From positions 1 through 44,483 of the IMG/VR virus record IMGVR_UViG_3300005529_000058: a stretch of DNA of 44,483 bases; one strand, given 5' to 3'. The notes under the pieces were generated by a model. It saw only the letters and a list, made by a program, of their open reading frames with translations. It did not search any database and was not told the origin of the DNA. The stretch comes from a virus. Below, piece after piece: positions 6,118 to 13,489 of this stretch (position 1 is its first letter; every line of letters begins with the position of its first letter). The translations under genes were made by a program, and so were the position numbers.

Positions 6118-7743
6118 ATGAATACAACGCCCGAAGTGTCTCGATACGCGGAAGCATTGCCGATTGCGTGGATTCGCGAGTCGGAATCGAACCCGCGCAA
6201 GACGTACGACCAGAAGAGCCTGCAGGAGCTGGCGGAGTCGATCAAGGCGAATCCGCTGGGTGTGGTCGAGCCGCTGGTGGTGCAGGAGCTCGGACCGGAG
6301 AGCTACTGCCTGATCGCGGGATCGCGGCGACTGCGCGCGGCGAAGATGGCGGGGCTGGAGACGATTCCGGCGCGGATCGCTGTGCTGAGCGAGAAGCAGA
6401 TTCTGGAGATCCAGCTGATCGAGAACCTGCAGCGCGAGGACGTCAAGCCCGTGGAAGAAGCCGAGGGGTATGCGCGGCTGATGGAGCTGGATCCGGACTA
6501 TACGGCCGAGAAGCTCGCGGAGCGCGTGGGCAAGGATCGCAGCTACGTCTACAAGCGGCTTACGCTGATCCGGCTGCCGGCGCCGGTGAAGGACGCGCTG
6601 GCGGATTCGCGGATCACGATCGGGCATGCACTGGCGATCGCGCGGCTGGGTTCCGGCATCGATCAGTTGAGAGCCTTCGGCGCGTGTTTTAGCGAGCAGC
6701 GTTGGGATGGGAAAACCAAGCTCTGGATCCATGTCACGGACGGCATTGCCGATGTCTCCGTCGAGCATGTCGAGCGATTCATCCGCGAAGAGATCCTGCT
6801 GGATCTGAAATCGGCGCCATGGAAAAAAGACGACGCCTCGCTGCTGCCTCGCGCCGGTGCGTGTACGGAGTGTCCTAAGCGGACGGGCTCAAACGCGGCA
6901 TTGTTTGATGACCTTCAGAAGGGTGATTTCTGTACCGACTCGGAATGCTTCCGCGCCAAGCGGGCCGCTCTCATTACGCGCATCGTGGAGGCGGGTCGTG
7001 CGGAAGGGAAAGTCGTTGTCGAAGTAACGGTGGGCTACGGTTTGGCCGAAAAGGGCTCGATTGGGCGCGACGATTTCCGCGAGATTACGAAAAAGGACCG
7101 GTGCGAGCACGTCGAGCCGGCCGTGGTCGTGAAGGGCGAGGGCCGGGTCGGACAGAGACTCGAGATCTGCCGAACGAAAACGTGTAAGAAGCACTGGCGT
7201 CAGTCGGGCCCCATGTCCAGTGGCGGGTCGCGGTCCGCGGTGGCGAAGCCTTCGGAAGCGGAACTGCTCAAGCGCAAGCGGGAGCTGCTGAATCAGCGGA
7301 TCGAAGTGGAGACGCGCCGGGAAGCGATCCGGACGATTGCCGATGCGCGGTCCGAGAAGACGCTGCTGATGGTGATCTTCATCGGCGAGCGGCTGATCGA
7401 GCGTTTGCATCACGACGACCAGAAGGAGCTGTGCGCGGCCTTCGGGATCGAGCCGAAGAAGAAGCAGTACGGGACCGACTATAAGGCTCCGCTGAAGGGC
7501 TGGCTGAAGGGCAAGAAGCCGGATGCCGTGCTGCCGTTCTTTGTCGCCGTGGCATCGTATGCCTCGTTCGGGGATTCGAGCCAGCAGATGAATGCCGCGG
7601 CGGAACTGATGGGCGTCGACCTGGCGGATCTGAAGAAGAAGATCGCGGCGCCGCTGCTGGCGAAGTTCGAGGCGGCGAAGCAGAAGAAAGCGAAATCGTC
7701 TCCGCCGGAGACGAAGAAGGCCGGAAAGAAGGCGGGGAAGTGA
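6118..7743 (+). CDS. ParB/Spo0J-family protein, no ParA partner
   Basis: A 541-residue protein, start at ATG 6118 after AAGGAAAAAA. The N-terminal ParB domain holds NPRKTYD (box I, about residue 22), GSRRLRAA (in place of the usual GERR, about residue 70) and ENLQREDVKPVEEAEG (about 100), the CTP-binding motifs of the family. A KorB-like HTH follows (AEKLAERVGKDRSYVYKRL, about 130). The long C-terminal part has a Cys cluster (CTECPKR, then FCTDSEC and CRTKTC), a charged helical region and a Lys-rich end. No ParA is present, so it may be a regulator, a clamp loaded on DNA or a replication factor. A candidate binding site is the repeat array at 17646-17869. Confidence 0.85.
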   Translation: MNTTPEVSRYAEALPIAWIRESESNPRKTYDQKSLQELAESIKANPLGVVEPLVVQELGPESYCLIAGSRRLRAAKMAGLETIPARIAVLSEKQILEIQLIENLQREDVKPVEEAEGYARLMELDPDYTAEKLAERVGKDRSYVYKRLTLIRLPAPVKDALADSRITIGHALAIARLGSGIDQLRAFGACFSEQRWDGKTKLWIHVTDGIADVSVEHVERFIREEILLDLKSAPWKKDDASLLPRAGACTECPKRTGSNAALFDDLQKGDFCTDSECFRAKRAALITRIVEAGRAEGKVVVEVTVGYGLAEKGSIGRDDFREITKKDRCEHVEPAVVVKGEGRVGQRLEICRTKTCKKHWRQSGPMSSGGSRSAVAKPSEAELLKRKRELLNQRIEVETRREAIRTIADARSEKTLLMVIFIGERLIERLHHDDQKELCAAFGIEPKKKQYGTDYKAPLKGWLKGKKPDAVLPFFVAVASYASFGDSSQQMNAAAELMGVDLADLKKKIAAPLLAKFEAAKQKKAKSSPPETKKAGKKAGK

Positions 7744-8180
7744 TTCGCGCCCTGCTGCGCGTCGCGATCGCGGCGCTGACGCCGACGCTGCCATTGCTGT
7801 CGCCGACCTTGTCAGTGGATCGCGCGATGTCGGCGGCCATTGTCCGGCCGGCGGATGCGATCGCGATCGATATCCGGCCCGCAGTGCTGGTGAGGCTCGA
7901 GCGGTCGATCGCGCGGCATGAGAATTGCGTCCAGTGGAACAATCCGGGCTGCCTGGCTTATGCAGGGCAGGCGAATGCTTTGCGGCTCGCCAACGGCTAT
8001 GCGGAATTCCTGACCGAGCGGGATGGCCGAGTGGCGCTCGAAAACGACCTGAGGGCGAAGCTGGGGCGGTGCATGAACGTCGGGGAGATCGCGCAGGCCT
8101 GGAATCGGGCGAAGTATCTGCCGGCGCTGCTGCGGGAGACGGGGTTGCGCCAGGAGGATGGCTGGTGTTCGCAAAAGTGA
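7740..8180 (+). CDS. Phage NNPG-domain protein (virion or lysozyme-like)
   Basis: A 146-residue protein with a hydrophobic N-terminus (LLRVAIAALTPTLPLLS, possible signal or anchor) and a domain starting near residue 60: WNNPGCLAYAGQ, then NGYAEFLTERDGRVALENDL and later AQAWNRAKYLPALLRETGL. This matches a phage domain with an NNPGN-(L/I)-x-Y-x-GQ core that occurs in small structural or lysozyme-like proteins. It starts at a GTG overlapping the parB stop. It is the best candidate here for a muralytic or virion-entry protein, but catalytic residues cannot be assigned by eye. Confidence 0.6.
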   Translation: MIRALLRVAIAALTPTLPLLSPTLSVDRAMSAAIVRPADAIAIDIRPAVLVRLERSIARHENCVQWNNPGCLAYAGQANALRLANGYAEFLTERDGRVALENDLRAKLGRCMNVGEIAQAWNRAKYLPALLRETGLRQEDGWCSQK

Positions 8181-8196
8181 CGACAGGAGCTCAAGT

Positions 8197-8598
8197 ATGA
8201 GTCTAGGCCACGCGACAGATACCTTCACGCTGGGCGCGCTGATTGCTGAGTTGGATGATTACGCGCGTCGTATTGAAGATCCCGCGGATTCGCGCGTCCT
8301 CTACGATTTTGTGCATTTCCATCCGAAGACCCTGGCGTCCTATCGCGGAGACTATGCGGACCTCGCTCTTGGTTACGGACAGGTCTATAGCGAGGCACCG
8401 AAGATTGCGGGTTTGATCGAGCACCTGAAGGGGTGTGTGGGTCGCGACTTTCATGGCTGGAAGGGCGGGATCTATCGCGCCAGCTTGGCCACACCTGTGT
8501 GGGTGGCGAATCCCGGAGAGACCGGGAGCACGGGGATCGTCGGCGTTCAAGTTATGGATGGCGATGTCGTGCTGGTCACGAAGAAGTTCGTGATCTAA
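8197..8598 (+). CDS. Conserved phage protein of unknown function
   Basis: A 133-residue protein from ATG 8197, with CAGGAG 7 bases upstream. The pattern LYDFVHFHPKTLASYRGDYA, then DLALGYG, and later GWKGGIYRA and TPVWVANPGE resembles small early proteins I recall in other tailed phages, with no known function. No transmembrane or nucleic-acid-binding motif is visible. It lies between the NNPG-domain gene and a Cys-containing small gene in the same operon. Confidence 0.65.
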   Translation: MSLGHATDTFTLGALIAELDDYARRIEDPADSRVLYDFVHFHPKTLASYRGDYADLALGYGQVYSEAPKIAGLIEHLKGCVGRDFHGWKGGIYRASLATPVWVANPGETGSTGIVGVQVMDGDVVLVTKKFVI

Positions 8599-8609
8599 GG
8601 AGAAAGTAT

Positions 8610-8894
8610 ATGCCGGCGCCGCGGTGCACGCTTTGCGACAACTCGGGGCAGGTGCTGGAGGTTCGCCTGGTCTGGACGAAGCGGCGGCAGGGGATGGCAC
8701 CGCTGCGATGCTCGCGGCGGGTGGAGTCGGAGGCGGAGGGCTGGGAGATGGCGAAGACGCTGGGCGACGACGTGGTCGGGGTGGATGTGCTGTCGTGCTC
8801 GTCGGTATGCCGGTGCAGGAGCGGGGCGAAGGCAGAAGCGGAGCCGGCGGAGGCTCCGAAGGATTGGAAGATGGCGCAGGCGGGGGATGAATGA
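8610..8894 (+). CDS. Small Cys-containing protein, possible zinc ribbon
   Basis: A 94-residue protein, ATG 8610 after AAGGAGAAAG. It has CTLC near the start, then PLRCSRR and a later CSSVCRCR cluster, which together could bind zinc. The tail is acidic and Ala-rich. It overlaps the next gene by an ATGA junction. No family recognised. Confidence 0.5.
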   Translation: MPAPRCTLCDNSGQVLEVRLVWTKRRQGMAPLRCSRRVESEAEGWEMAKTLGDDVVGVDVLSCSSVCRCRSGAKAEAEPAEAPKDWKMAQAGDE

Positions 8895-9250
8895 AGGACG
8901 GCGTTGTAGAAATGAACGTAACCAAGAGGGCAATCGAAGGCCGGCGGGTGGCGCAGTTCCATATCTCGCGGGAGTACTTTGTCGACTTGATTCGCGGCGG
9001 TGGCTCGCCGATCCAACCCGATGGGAAGTGCAGAGTGGTCACCTGTGATTTGCCTGACGATTTCCAGCTGCTGCACGTCGAATGGAATTTCGCCCAGGGC
9101 GCCGTGCGTGTGATCGGGAAAAGCGCATCGTTCGCGGAAGTCGAAGCCGGCAGCGCGCTCCTGCCGACGATCACACCAATGTGCCGCGTCGACTACGAGG
9201 ATCCCGCCGTGCTCGCAGATCGCGCGCGGAAAGCGCAGGTCGGACTGTGA
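8891..9250 (+). CDS. Hypothetical protein of the early operon
   Basis: A 119-residue mixed alpha/beta protein (VAQFHISREYFVDLIRGG, then CRVVTCDLPDDFQLLHVEWN). No membrane segment or recognised motif. It is translationally coupled to both neighbours by four-base overlaps. Confidence 0.55.
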   Translation: MKDGVVEMNVTKRAIEGRRVAQFHISREYFVDLIRGGGSPIQPDGKCRVVTCDLPDDFQLLHVEWNFAQGAVRVIGKSASFAEVEAGSALLPTITPMCRVDYEDPAVLADRARKAQVGL

Positions 9251-9438
9251 TCCAGCTCGCGGACCGGCTGCAGCTGCGCACGATCGCGGACCTGCTCGAG
9301 AACAGCGACGTACTCGAGTCGGAGTTGCTGACATATATCGGCAAGCAGTTCGGGCGGATGGGGGTCGGGGAGCTGCGGGAGAGCGAGGCTCGGAACGTGA
9401 TCCGGTGGCTGAGCGAGAAAGGCTTGGCGAAGTCATGA
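9247..9438 (+). CDS. Small helical protein, EA-x3-VI-x-WL domain (copy 2)
   Basis: A 63-residue helical protein starting at GTG 9247, which overlaps the previous stop. The segment LLTYIGKQFGRMGVGELRES, then EARNVIRWLSE, lines up with YVLENFG...LDREAGYCVIDWLDE of the gene at 4761-4997: both read Y-(I/V)-x3-FG-x7-L-x-x-x-EA-x3-VI-x-WL. The module resembles C-terminal tails of phage and plasmid recombination or replication proteins. As a stand-alone peptide its role is unknown. Confidence 0.6.
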   Translation: MIQLADRLQLRTIADLLENSDVLESELLTYIGKQFGRMGVGELRESEARNVIRWLSEKGLAKS

Positions 9439-9743
9439 CGATTTTGGGTTTGCGTGCGCGTCGGGCGGATGTGCTTCGGGTATTGGTCATGCGGCATCGC
9501 AAGAAGCTTGCGAACGCGTCGAAGCCGTGGAGCGAAGAAAAGGCCAGGGAGTTGTTCGATTCGGCGAATCTGATGATGTATGTCACTGCGGGGACTTGCG
9601 ACGATCTTCTGCGGATGCTTCCGGAGCCGCCGGCGCCGCGCGAGGATGTCGAGCGGATGGCGGACCGGATCGAGCGGAAATGGCTGACTCGGCCGGGCCA
9701 GATGGCGACGGCGGATCTGGATCCAAGGACGGTCGAGGTTTAA
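9435..9743 (+). CDS. Hypothetical protein of the early operon
   Basis: A 102-residue basic, mostly helical protein (LRARRADVLRVLVMRHRKKL, then WSEEKARELFDSANLMMYV). It starts at ATG 9435 overlapping the preceding stop and ends one base before the DUF5131 gene. I recognise no family. Confidence 0.5.
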   Translation: MTILGLRARRADVLRVLVMRHRKKLANASKPWSEEKARELFDSANLMMYVTAGTCDDLLRMLPEPPAPREDVERMADRIERKWLTRPGQMATADLDPRTVEV

Positions 9744-9744
9744 C

Positions 9745-10830
9745 GTGGGGGCGAAGAGCAAGATCGAATGGACGGATGCGACCTGGAACCCGGTGCGCGG
9801 CTGCTCGGCCGTATCACCTGGTTGCAAAAACTGTTTTGCGGCACGCGACGCAGCTAGGTTCGCTGGCGCCGACGATAAACAGGGCACGCGGGGACCGTTT
9901 CACGGATTCGTGCGGATTTCCAGTAGTCAGCCGCAATGGACTGGCAAGGTCGAGTTGATGGAGCATAAGCTCGGCGAGCCGCTCGCATGGCGTAAACCGC
10001 AGAAGATTTTCGTGAATTCGATGAGTGATCTGTTCCACCAGGCGCTCCCGGACGAAGCAATCGACCAAATCTTCGCGGTGATGGCGCTGTGTCCGCGGCA
10101 CTCGTTTCAGGTCCTAACGAAACGGCCGCGCCGGATGATGGAGTATCTTGCCGATCCGGAGACGTCTGAGCGTGTCGACGCGTTTGCATGGGAAATGATC
10201 GAAGAGCGCGTGGATCCGCTGAACAGGCGATCTGATGACATCCGCGCGACGGCGCGGAGTCTACAGGACGGTCCGCTTCCAAATGTTTGGCTCGGCGTCT
10301 CCGTTGAGGATCAAGAGATGGCAGACGAGCGGATCCCGCTGCTGCTGCAGACACCCGCGGCGATTCACTTCGTAAGTTACGGGCCTGCGCTCGGGCCTGT
10401 GGACTTCAGCCGAACTCCGAATGACGAATTTGCTCATGGGTTCATTAACCCGCTGCGGGGATTCCAATCGGGGGACGATGGCACGCGCCGAAGGCTTGAT
10501 TGGATTGTCGCCGAGGGCGAGAGCGGTCCAGGTGCGCGACCTGCGCATCCGCAGTGGTTCCGGGATGTTCGCGACCAGTGCGTCGAGGCCGGCGTTTCGT
10601 TCTTCTTCAAACAGTGGGGCGAGTGGACTCCTGGCGAGAACGTCGACAGGCGATTCGGGACGGTCGAAACCGCCAAGTGGTTTGACGGTCGGTGGAGATT
10701 CAGCTCGGAGAATCTTGCTCGCACGGATGGCCATCGTGACGATCAGCCGGATCTGTATCGGGTCGGGAAGAGGGCTGCGGGCGCTTTCCTCGATGGCCGC
10801 GAGTGGCGCGAATTTCCGGAGGTCGCATGA
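9745..10830 (+). CDS. DUF5131 (phage Gp37/Gp68 family) protein, radical-SAM-like Cys motif
   Basis: A 361-residue protein starting at GTG 9745. The N-terminus KIEWTDATWNPVRGCSAVSP followed by GCKNCFA is the signature of the phage Gp37/Gp68 family (DUF5131). Its three Cys (C-x5-C-x2-C) look like a divergent iron-sulfur site related to radical SAM enzymes. Other family landmarks are IFVNSMSDLFH, FQVLTKRPRRM, NVWLGVSVED, the WIVAEGESGPGARP block and FFFKQWGEW. Members usually have Tyr where this one has Phe in NCFA. No reaction is established to my knowledge. It sits between small early genes and two excisionase-like genes. Confidence 0.85.
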   Translation: MGAKSKIEWTDATWNPVRGCSAVSPGCKNCFAARDAARFAGADDKQGTRGPFHGFVRISSSQPQWTGKVELMEHKLGEPLAWRKPQKIFVNSMSDLFHQALPDEAIDQIFAVMALCPRHSFQVLTKRPRRMMEYLADPETSERVDAFAWEMIEERVDPLNRRSDDIRATARSLQDGPLPNVWLGVSVEDQEMADERIPLLLQTPAAIHFVSYGPALGPVDFSRTPNDEFAHGFINPLRGFQSGDDGTRRRLDWIVAEGESGPGARPAHPQWFRDVRDQCVEAGVSFFFKQWGEWTPGENVDRRFGTVETAKWFDGRWRFSSENLARTDGHRDDQPDLYRVGKRAAGAFLDGREWREFPEVA

Positions 10831-11048
10831 AGACTGGGAGCCGGATGACGATTCAGGAAATCATGGACCGGCTGCAGGTGGGCCGCGACATGGTCTATGC
10901 GATGCTCCGGTCGGGGCAACTGCCGGGGACGCGGATGCCGGGGCGGAGCCGGTGGATTGTCACGCGCCAGGCCTTCGAGGAATGGGAGCGGGCCAACGGG
11001 CTACGCCAGGCTGGGTCCGATCGAGCAATGGAGGCCTCGCCGCGATGA
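10827..11048 (+). CDS. Excisionase-like HTH protein 1 (HTH_17)
   Basis: A 73-residue protein with the winged HTH of excisionase/AlpA-type DNA-binding proteins: MTIQEIMDRLQVGRDMVYAM, then LRSGQLPGTRMPGRSRWIV and a helix AFEEWERANG. It starts at an ATG overlapping the DUF5131 stop. It lies three genes upstream of the integrase, so it could direct excision or regulate the operon. The next gene encodes a second HTH_17 protein. Confidence 0.8.
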   Translation: MKTGSRMTIQEIMDRLQVGRDMVYAMLRSGQLPGTRMPGRSRWIVTRQAFEEWERANGLRQAGSDRAMEASPR

Positions 11049-11242
11049 AGCCGGAACGTTTACTGAAGCCGCGCGAGGTCGCGGAGTGGCTCGGAGTGAC
11101 GGAGGCCTGGGTGCGTGATCACGCGAGTCGCCGGGAGCCGCGGTTGCCGGTAGTGAAGCTCGGGAGCGCTGTGCGGTTCAGGGCGAAGGACATCGAGGAA
11201 TTTATCGAACAATGTGTGCGGCTGAAGGGGGCGGCGGCGTGA
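11045..11242 (+). CDS. Excisionase-like HTH protein 2 (HTH_17)
   Basis: A 65-residue protein: LLKPREVAEWLGVTEAWVRD (HTH), PVVKLGSAVRFRAKDIEEFI (wing and last helix). This is the usual plan of Xis/AlpA-like proteins. It overlaps both neighbours by four bases. Two such proteins in tandem may divide the work, for example one for excision and one for transcription, but the sequence does not say which. Confidence 0.85.
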   Translation: MKPERLLKPREVAEWLGVTEAWVRDHASRREPRLPVVKLGSAVRFRAKDIEEFIEQCVRLKGAAA

Positions 11243-11445
11243 CGCAGTTTCTCAGTCCCGGCGATCGGCGTGCCCTGGTCTATTTGCTCGACCGCCTGTG
11301 CGAATACGAGGAAGGCATTATCGACGCGCACACGGTGGACGGCGAGTTGTCGCGTTCGGATGCTCTGAGTGCGGTGGCTGTCATGCAATCGCGCCGTGTA
11401 TTTACCCGGGCGCAGTGTCTGATGCGGGAACTGGAGCGAGTGTGA
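11239..11445 (+). CDS. Small helical protein, unknown
   Basis: A 68-residue helical protein (LSPGDRRALVYLLDRLCEYE, then a short acidic part and AQCLMRELERV) starting at GTG 11239. It is coupled to both neighbours through four-base overlaps. No family recognised. Confidence 0.5.
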   Translation: MTQFLSPGDRRALVYLLDRLCEYEEGIIDAHTVDGELSRSDALSAVAVMQSRRVFTRAQCLMRELERV

Positions 11446-11654
11446 ACGAAGACAGCGAATGTGTTGTAGCCTGGTGCCGCTGTTGCGACCACATCGTATT
11501 TGCGGCGGTCGACACGCCGGATCACGCCAATGAGAATGCGAGTGAGATCGCAAAGTGCGTCCGCGCGGGGCTGCGGGTGGGGTCGCTCAAGTCGAGCCAG
11601 GTTCGCGCTGCGGTTTGGGGTTGTGACCAGAAGTCGAAGAAGGCGAAGAGATGA
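11442..11654 (+). CDS. Small Cys-rich protein upstream of the integrase
   Basis: A 70-residue protein starting at GTG 11442, with CVVAWCRCCDH near the N-terminus and further Cys at about 39 and 61. The C-x4-C-x-CC pattern could bind a metal. The C-terminus is Lys-rich. Its stop overlaps the integrase start (ATGA). Family unknown. Confidence 0.5.
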   Translation: MNEDSECVVAWCRCCDHIVFAAVDTPDHANENASEIAKCVRAGLRVGSLKSSQVRAAVWGCDQKSKKAKR

Positions 11655-12988
11655 GCACGGACGTCGGCATGATAGACTCGCGGAATCGTCCTACGTTCGA
11701 TCTGAGGACGATTGGACGTCACTTGCCGAGACCTCGATCGCAGCGCGGTTGGCTGAGCGACACGATGCCGAAGCGCGGGAAGCTGCCGCGCGGGCGCTAT
11801 TTTGCGCGCTGGCGGGTTTATCTCCGCGGACCCGATGGGGTCGAGCGCATCCGGAAAGTCGAGAAGGTCATCGATCGCGATGTGGCCGAGCAGAAGGGAT
11901 TCGTGCTGGGCTATCCGGGGCCGCTCACGAAGACGGATGCGCGCGAGGTTCTCGAGCGGCTGATTCGCGAAACGAACGCGTCGCCAGCGACGGCGTTCCA
12001 GGGGCGAATGACGATGGGTGAGCTGGCTCGCGAATACATCGACCTGAACAAACCGCACTGGGGTGTGAATACGGTCCGCGTGAACGAATCGCTGATCGAG
12101 AATAATTTCATCGGGAAGCTCGGGCCGCGGCCGGTGCGGGACCTGGCGCCGGCGGAGCTGCAGCGGTTCATCAATGAATTCGTCGAGGCGCGGTACAGCC
12201 AGGCGCATCTGTCGAAGCTCGTCGGGTTCCTGCGGGCGATTCTGGATGTGGCGATGGACCGCCGGCTGATCGATCGGAATCCCGCGCGAAAGCTGCGGGC
12301 TAAGTCGAGAAAGAAGGCCAGCGACCTGGCACATACGTCGGAGGAGTGCGGCGCGCTGTTCGCCGCGGTGTCGGGCCGGGATCATGTCGCGATCCGGATC
12401 GCGGTCCAGCTCGGGCTGCGTCCGGAGGAGCTGTTCGTGCTGCGGCGGAATGACGTCCGCGGCGGCGAGCTGGTGATCGACGAGGCGCTGGTCGACGGGG
12501 ACACGAAGGAACCGAAGACGCTGGCGTCGGTCAGGTCACAGTATCTGCCGGCGGATCTGCAGACGGAGCTCGCGCATTATCTCGAGACGCTGGAGGATGA
12601 GGGGCCGACGGCGTGGCTCTTTCCTGCGACACGCAAGGGCGTCCCCGTGCGGCCGAATAATTTTCTGAAGCGGGTCCTGAAGCCGGCGGCGATTCGGGCG
12701 AAGATCGCGGTCGCGAAGGACGCGAAGGGGAACGAGACGACGGCCGTAAATTTTCAGTCGCTGCGAAGGACGTCGGCGACGCTGTTCGGGGCCAGGGCGA
12801 AGGATCCGAAGTCGACGCAGGCGCACATGGGGCATGCGGATCCGCAGGTCACGCTGAGGCATTATCAGCAGGCGATCCCGGCGGAGGTCAAGGCGGCCGC
12901 GCTGGCGCTCGAGAGGGATCTGCTGGAGGCGCAGAAGAGGTCGGTGGAGAAGATGCGGGGAGAGGTCGCGAATGTCAGACCGGTCTAA
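11651..12988 (+). CDS. int: Tyrosine site-specific recombinase (integrase)
   Basis: A 445-residue phage integrase. Residues about 45-95 look like an arm-type DNA-binding domain, about 120-220 is the core-binding domain (MTMGELAREYIDL, and LSKLVGFLRAILDVAMDRRL), and the rest is catalytic. Visible active-site residues are Arg257 (GLRPEELFVL), Arg372 (FQSLRRT), His395 (AHMGHAD) and Tyr405 (LRHYQQAI). The His that normally stands three residues before the second Arg is Gln369; I recall this FQ-x-LRRT form from acidobacterial integrases. The start overlaps the previous stop (ATGA); the unusual N-terminal extension may be non-essential. A tRNA-Thr-derived att core lies about 350 bases downstream. 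Confidence 0.92.
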   Translation: MSTDVGMIDSRNRPTFDLRTIGRHLPRPRSQRGWLSDTMPKRGKLPRGRYFARWRVYLRGPDGVERIRKVEKVIDRDVAEQKGFVLGYPGPLTKTDAREVLERLIRETNASPATAFQGRMTMGELAREYIDLNKPHWGVNTVRVNESLIENNFIGKLGPRPVRDLAPAELQRFINEFVEARYSQAHLSKLVGFLRAILDVAMDRRLIDRNPARKLRAKSRKKASDLAHTSEECGALFAAVSGRDHVAIRIAVQLGLRPEELFVLRRNDVRGGELVIDEALVDGDTKEPKTLASVRSQYLPADLQTELAHYLETLEDEGPTAWLFPATRKGVPVRPNNFLKRVLKPAAIRAKIAVAKDAKGNETTAVNFQSLRRTSATLFGARAKDPKSTQAHMGHADPQVTLRHYQQAIPAEVKAAALALERDLLEAQKRSVEKMRGEVANVRPV

Positions 12989-13238
12989 GACCGTTCGAGC
13001 GCGAATCGAATACACCACTGAGGATGGGCAGCGACACGAGTGTTTTATCGAGATTGCCCGACGTCATCCGGTGGTGTCGGTTGAATCGGTCTTTGTTGAC
13101 GGTGTTCAGGTCGCAGCCGAAAATGTGGCGATCATTCAGGAGCTGGTGGACGACGGGCCCCGGGAGCCGACCTACGAAGCGCGTGGCGGAATAATTATCG
13201 GCCTCGACGCGCATTCTCGCGACCGACTAAAACCTTGA
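12972..13238 (+). CDS. Small hypothetical protein overlapping the integrase end
   Basis: An 88-residue beta-type protein (VRARIEYTTEDGQRHECFIE, then VVSVESVFVDGVQVAAENVA) that overlaps the integrase 3' end by 17 bases. It is the last gene before attP. No family recognised. Confidence 0.5.
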   Translation: MSDRSKTVRARIEYTTEDGQRHECFIEIARRHPVVSVESVFVDGVQVAAENVAIIQELVDDGPREPTYEARGGIIIGLDAHSRDRLKP

Positions 13239-13282
13239 ATCTCGGCGAGGGCTCTGTAAGGTCGAGCTCAGGAAGTGGAGGT

Positions 13283-13304
13283 TATGGGTGGGTTTTGGGT
13301 GGGC
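13283..13304 (+). repeat. Left arm-like repeats of attP
   Basis: TATGGGTGGG (13283-13292) and TTTTGGGTGGGC (13293-13304) lie in tandem, about 36 bases left of the tRNA-like core. The same motif in the same orientation occurs twice on the right side at 13466-13489. Repeated short motifs on both sides of a core are the pattern of integrase arm-type sites. Confidence 0.6.
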
Positions 13305-13339
13305 GGGTAAACGAAGGTCCCTGTAAGTGCTTGAAGAAG

Positions 13340-13385
13340 TGGAGCCACCAGAGGGACTTGAACCCCCGACCCGCAGTTTACAAAA
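13340..13385 (-). other. attP core: 3' half of a tRNA-Thr gene
   Basis: Read on the minus strand, the sequence runs from a TTTGTAA anticodon loop (anticodon TGT, + strand 13380-13382) through a GGGGG-TTCAAGT-CCCTC T-arm and the acceptor strand TGGTGGC, T, CCA (ending at 13340). This is the 3' half of a tRNA-Thr. The 5' half is missing: bases beyond 13385 do not restore the anticodon stem (only three of five pairs), D-arm or acceptor strand, so it is not a functional tRNA. Tyrosine integrases often use such tRNA 3' ends so that integration rebuilds the host gene. It lies beside int, with arm-like repeats on both sides. Confidence 0.8.
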
Positions 13386-13465
13386 GTGACCCTCCTGACA
13401 TAAGCCGTTGAGGCTTCATTGTCGCTGTTCGCGCGTCTTGGTGCAAAAGCGGCAGATTCGGCGGG

Positions 13466-13489
13466 TTTTGGGTGGGCAATTGGGTGGGC
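13466..13489 (+). repeat. Right arm-like repeats of attP
   Basis: TTTTGGGTGGGC (13466-13477) is an exact copy of the left-hand repeat at 13293-13304 and is followed two bases later by TTGGGTGGGC (13480-13489). All copies are in direct orientation. They stand about 80 bases right of the tRNA-like core and 25 bases before the next gene. Confidence 0.6.

Noticed and set aside
4527-6245. Long minus-strand open frame of 572 codons
   Set aside because: It runs antisense to a chain of overlapping early genes that include a clear RRM protein; its translation is Arg/Ser/Pro-rich with no domain. High GC produces such shadow frames.
2190-13385. A separate 11-kb integrated element ending at the tRNA fragment
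   Set aside because: No second copy of the tRNA end or intact tRNA is found near 2.2 kb, and the arm-like repeats lie on both sides of the core, which fits attP better than attR.
13340-13420. Intact tRNA-Thr gene
   Set aside because: Only the 3' half is present. The bases beyond the anticodon loop do not complete the anticodon stem, D-arm or acceptor stem.
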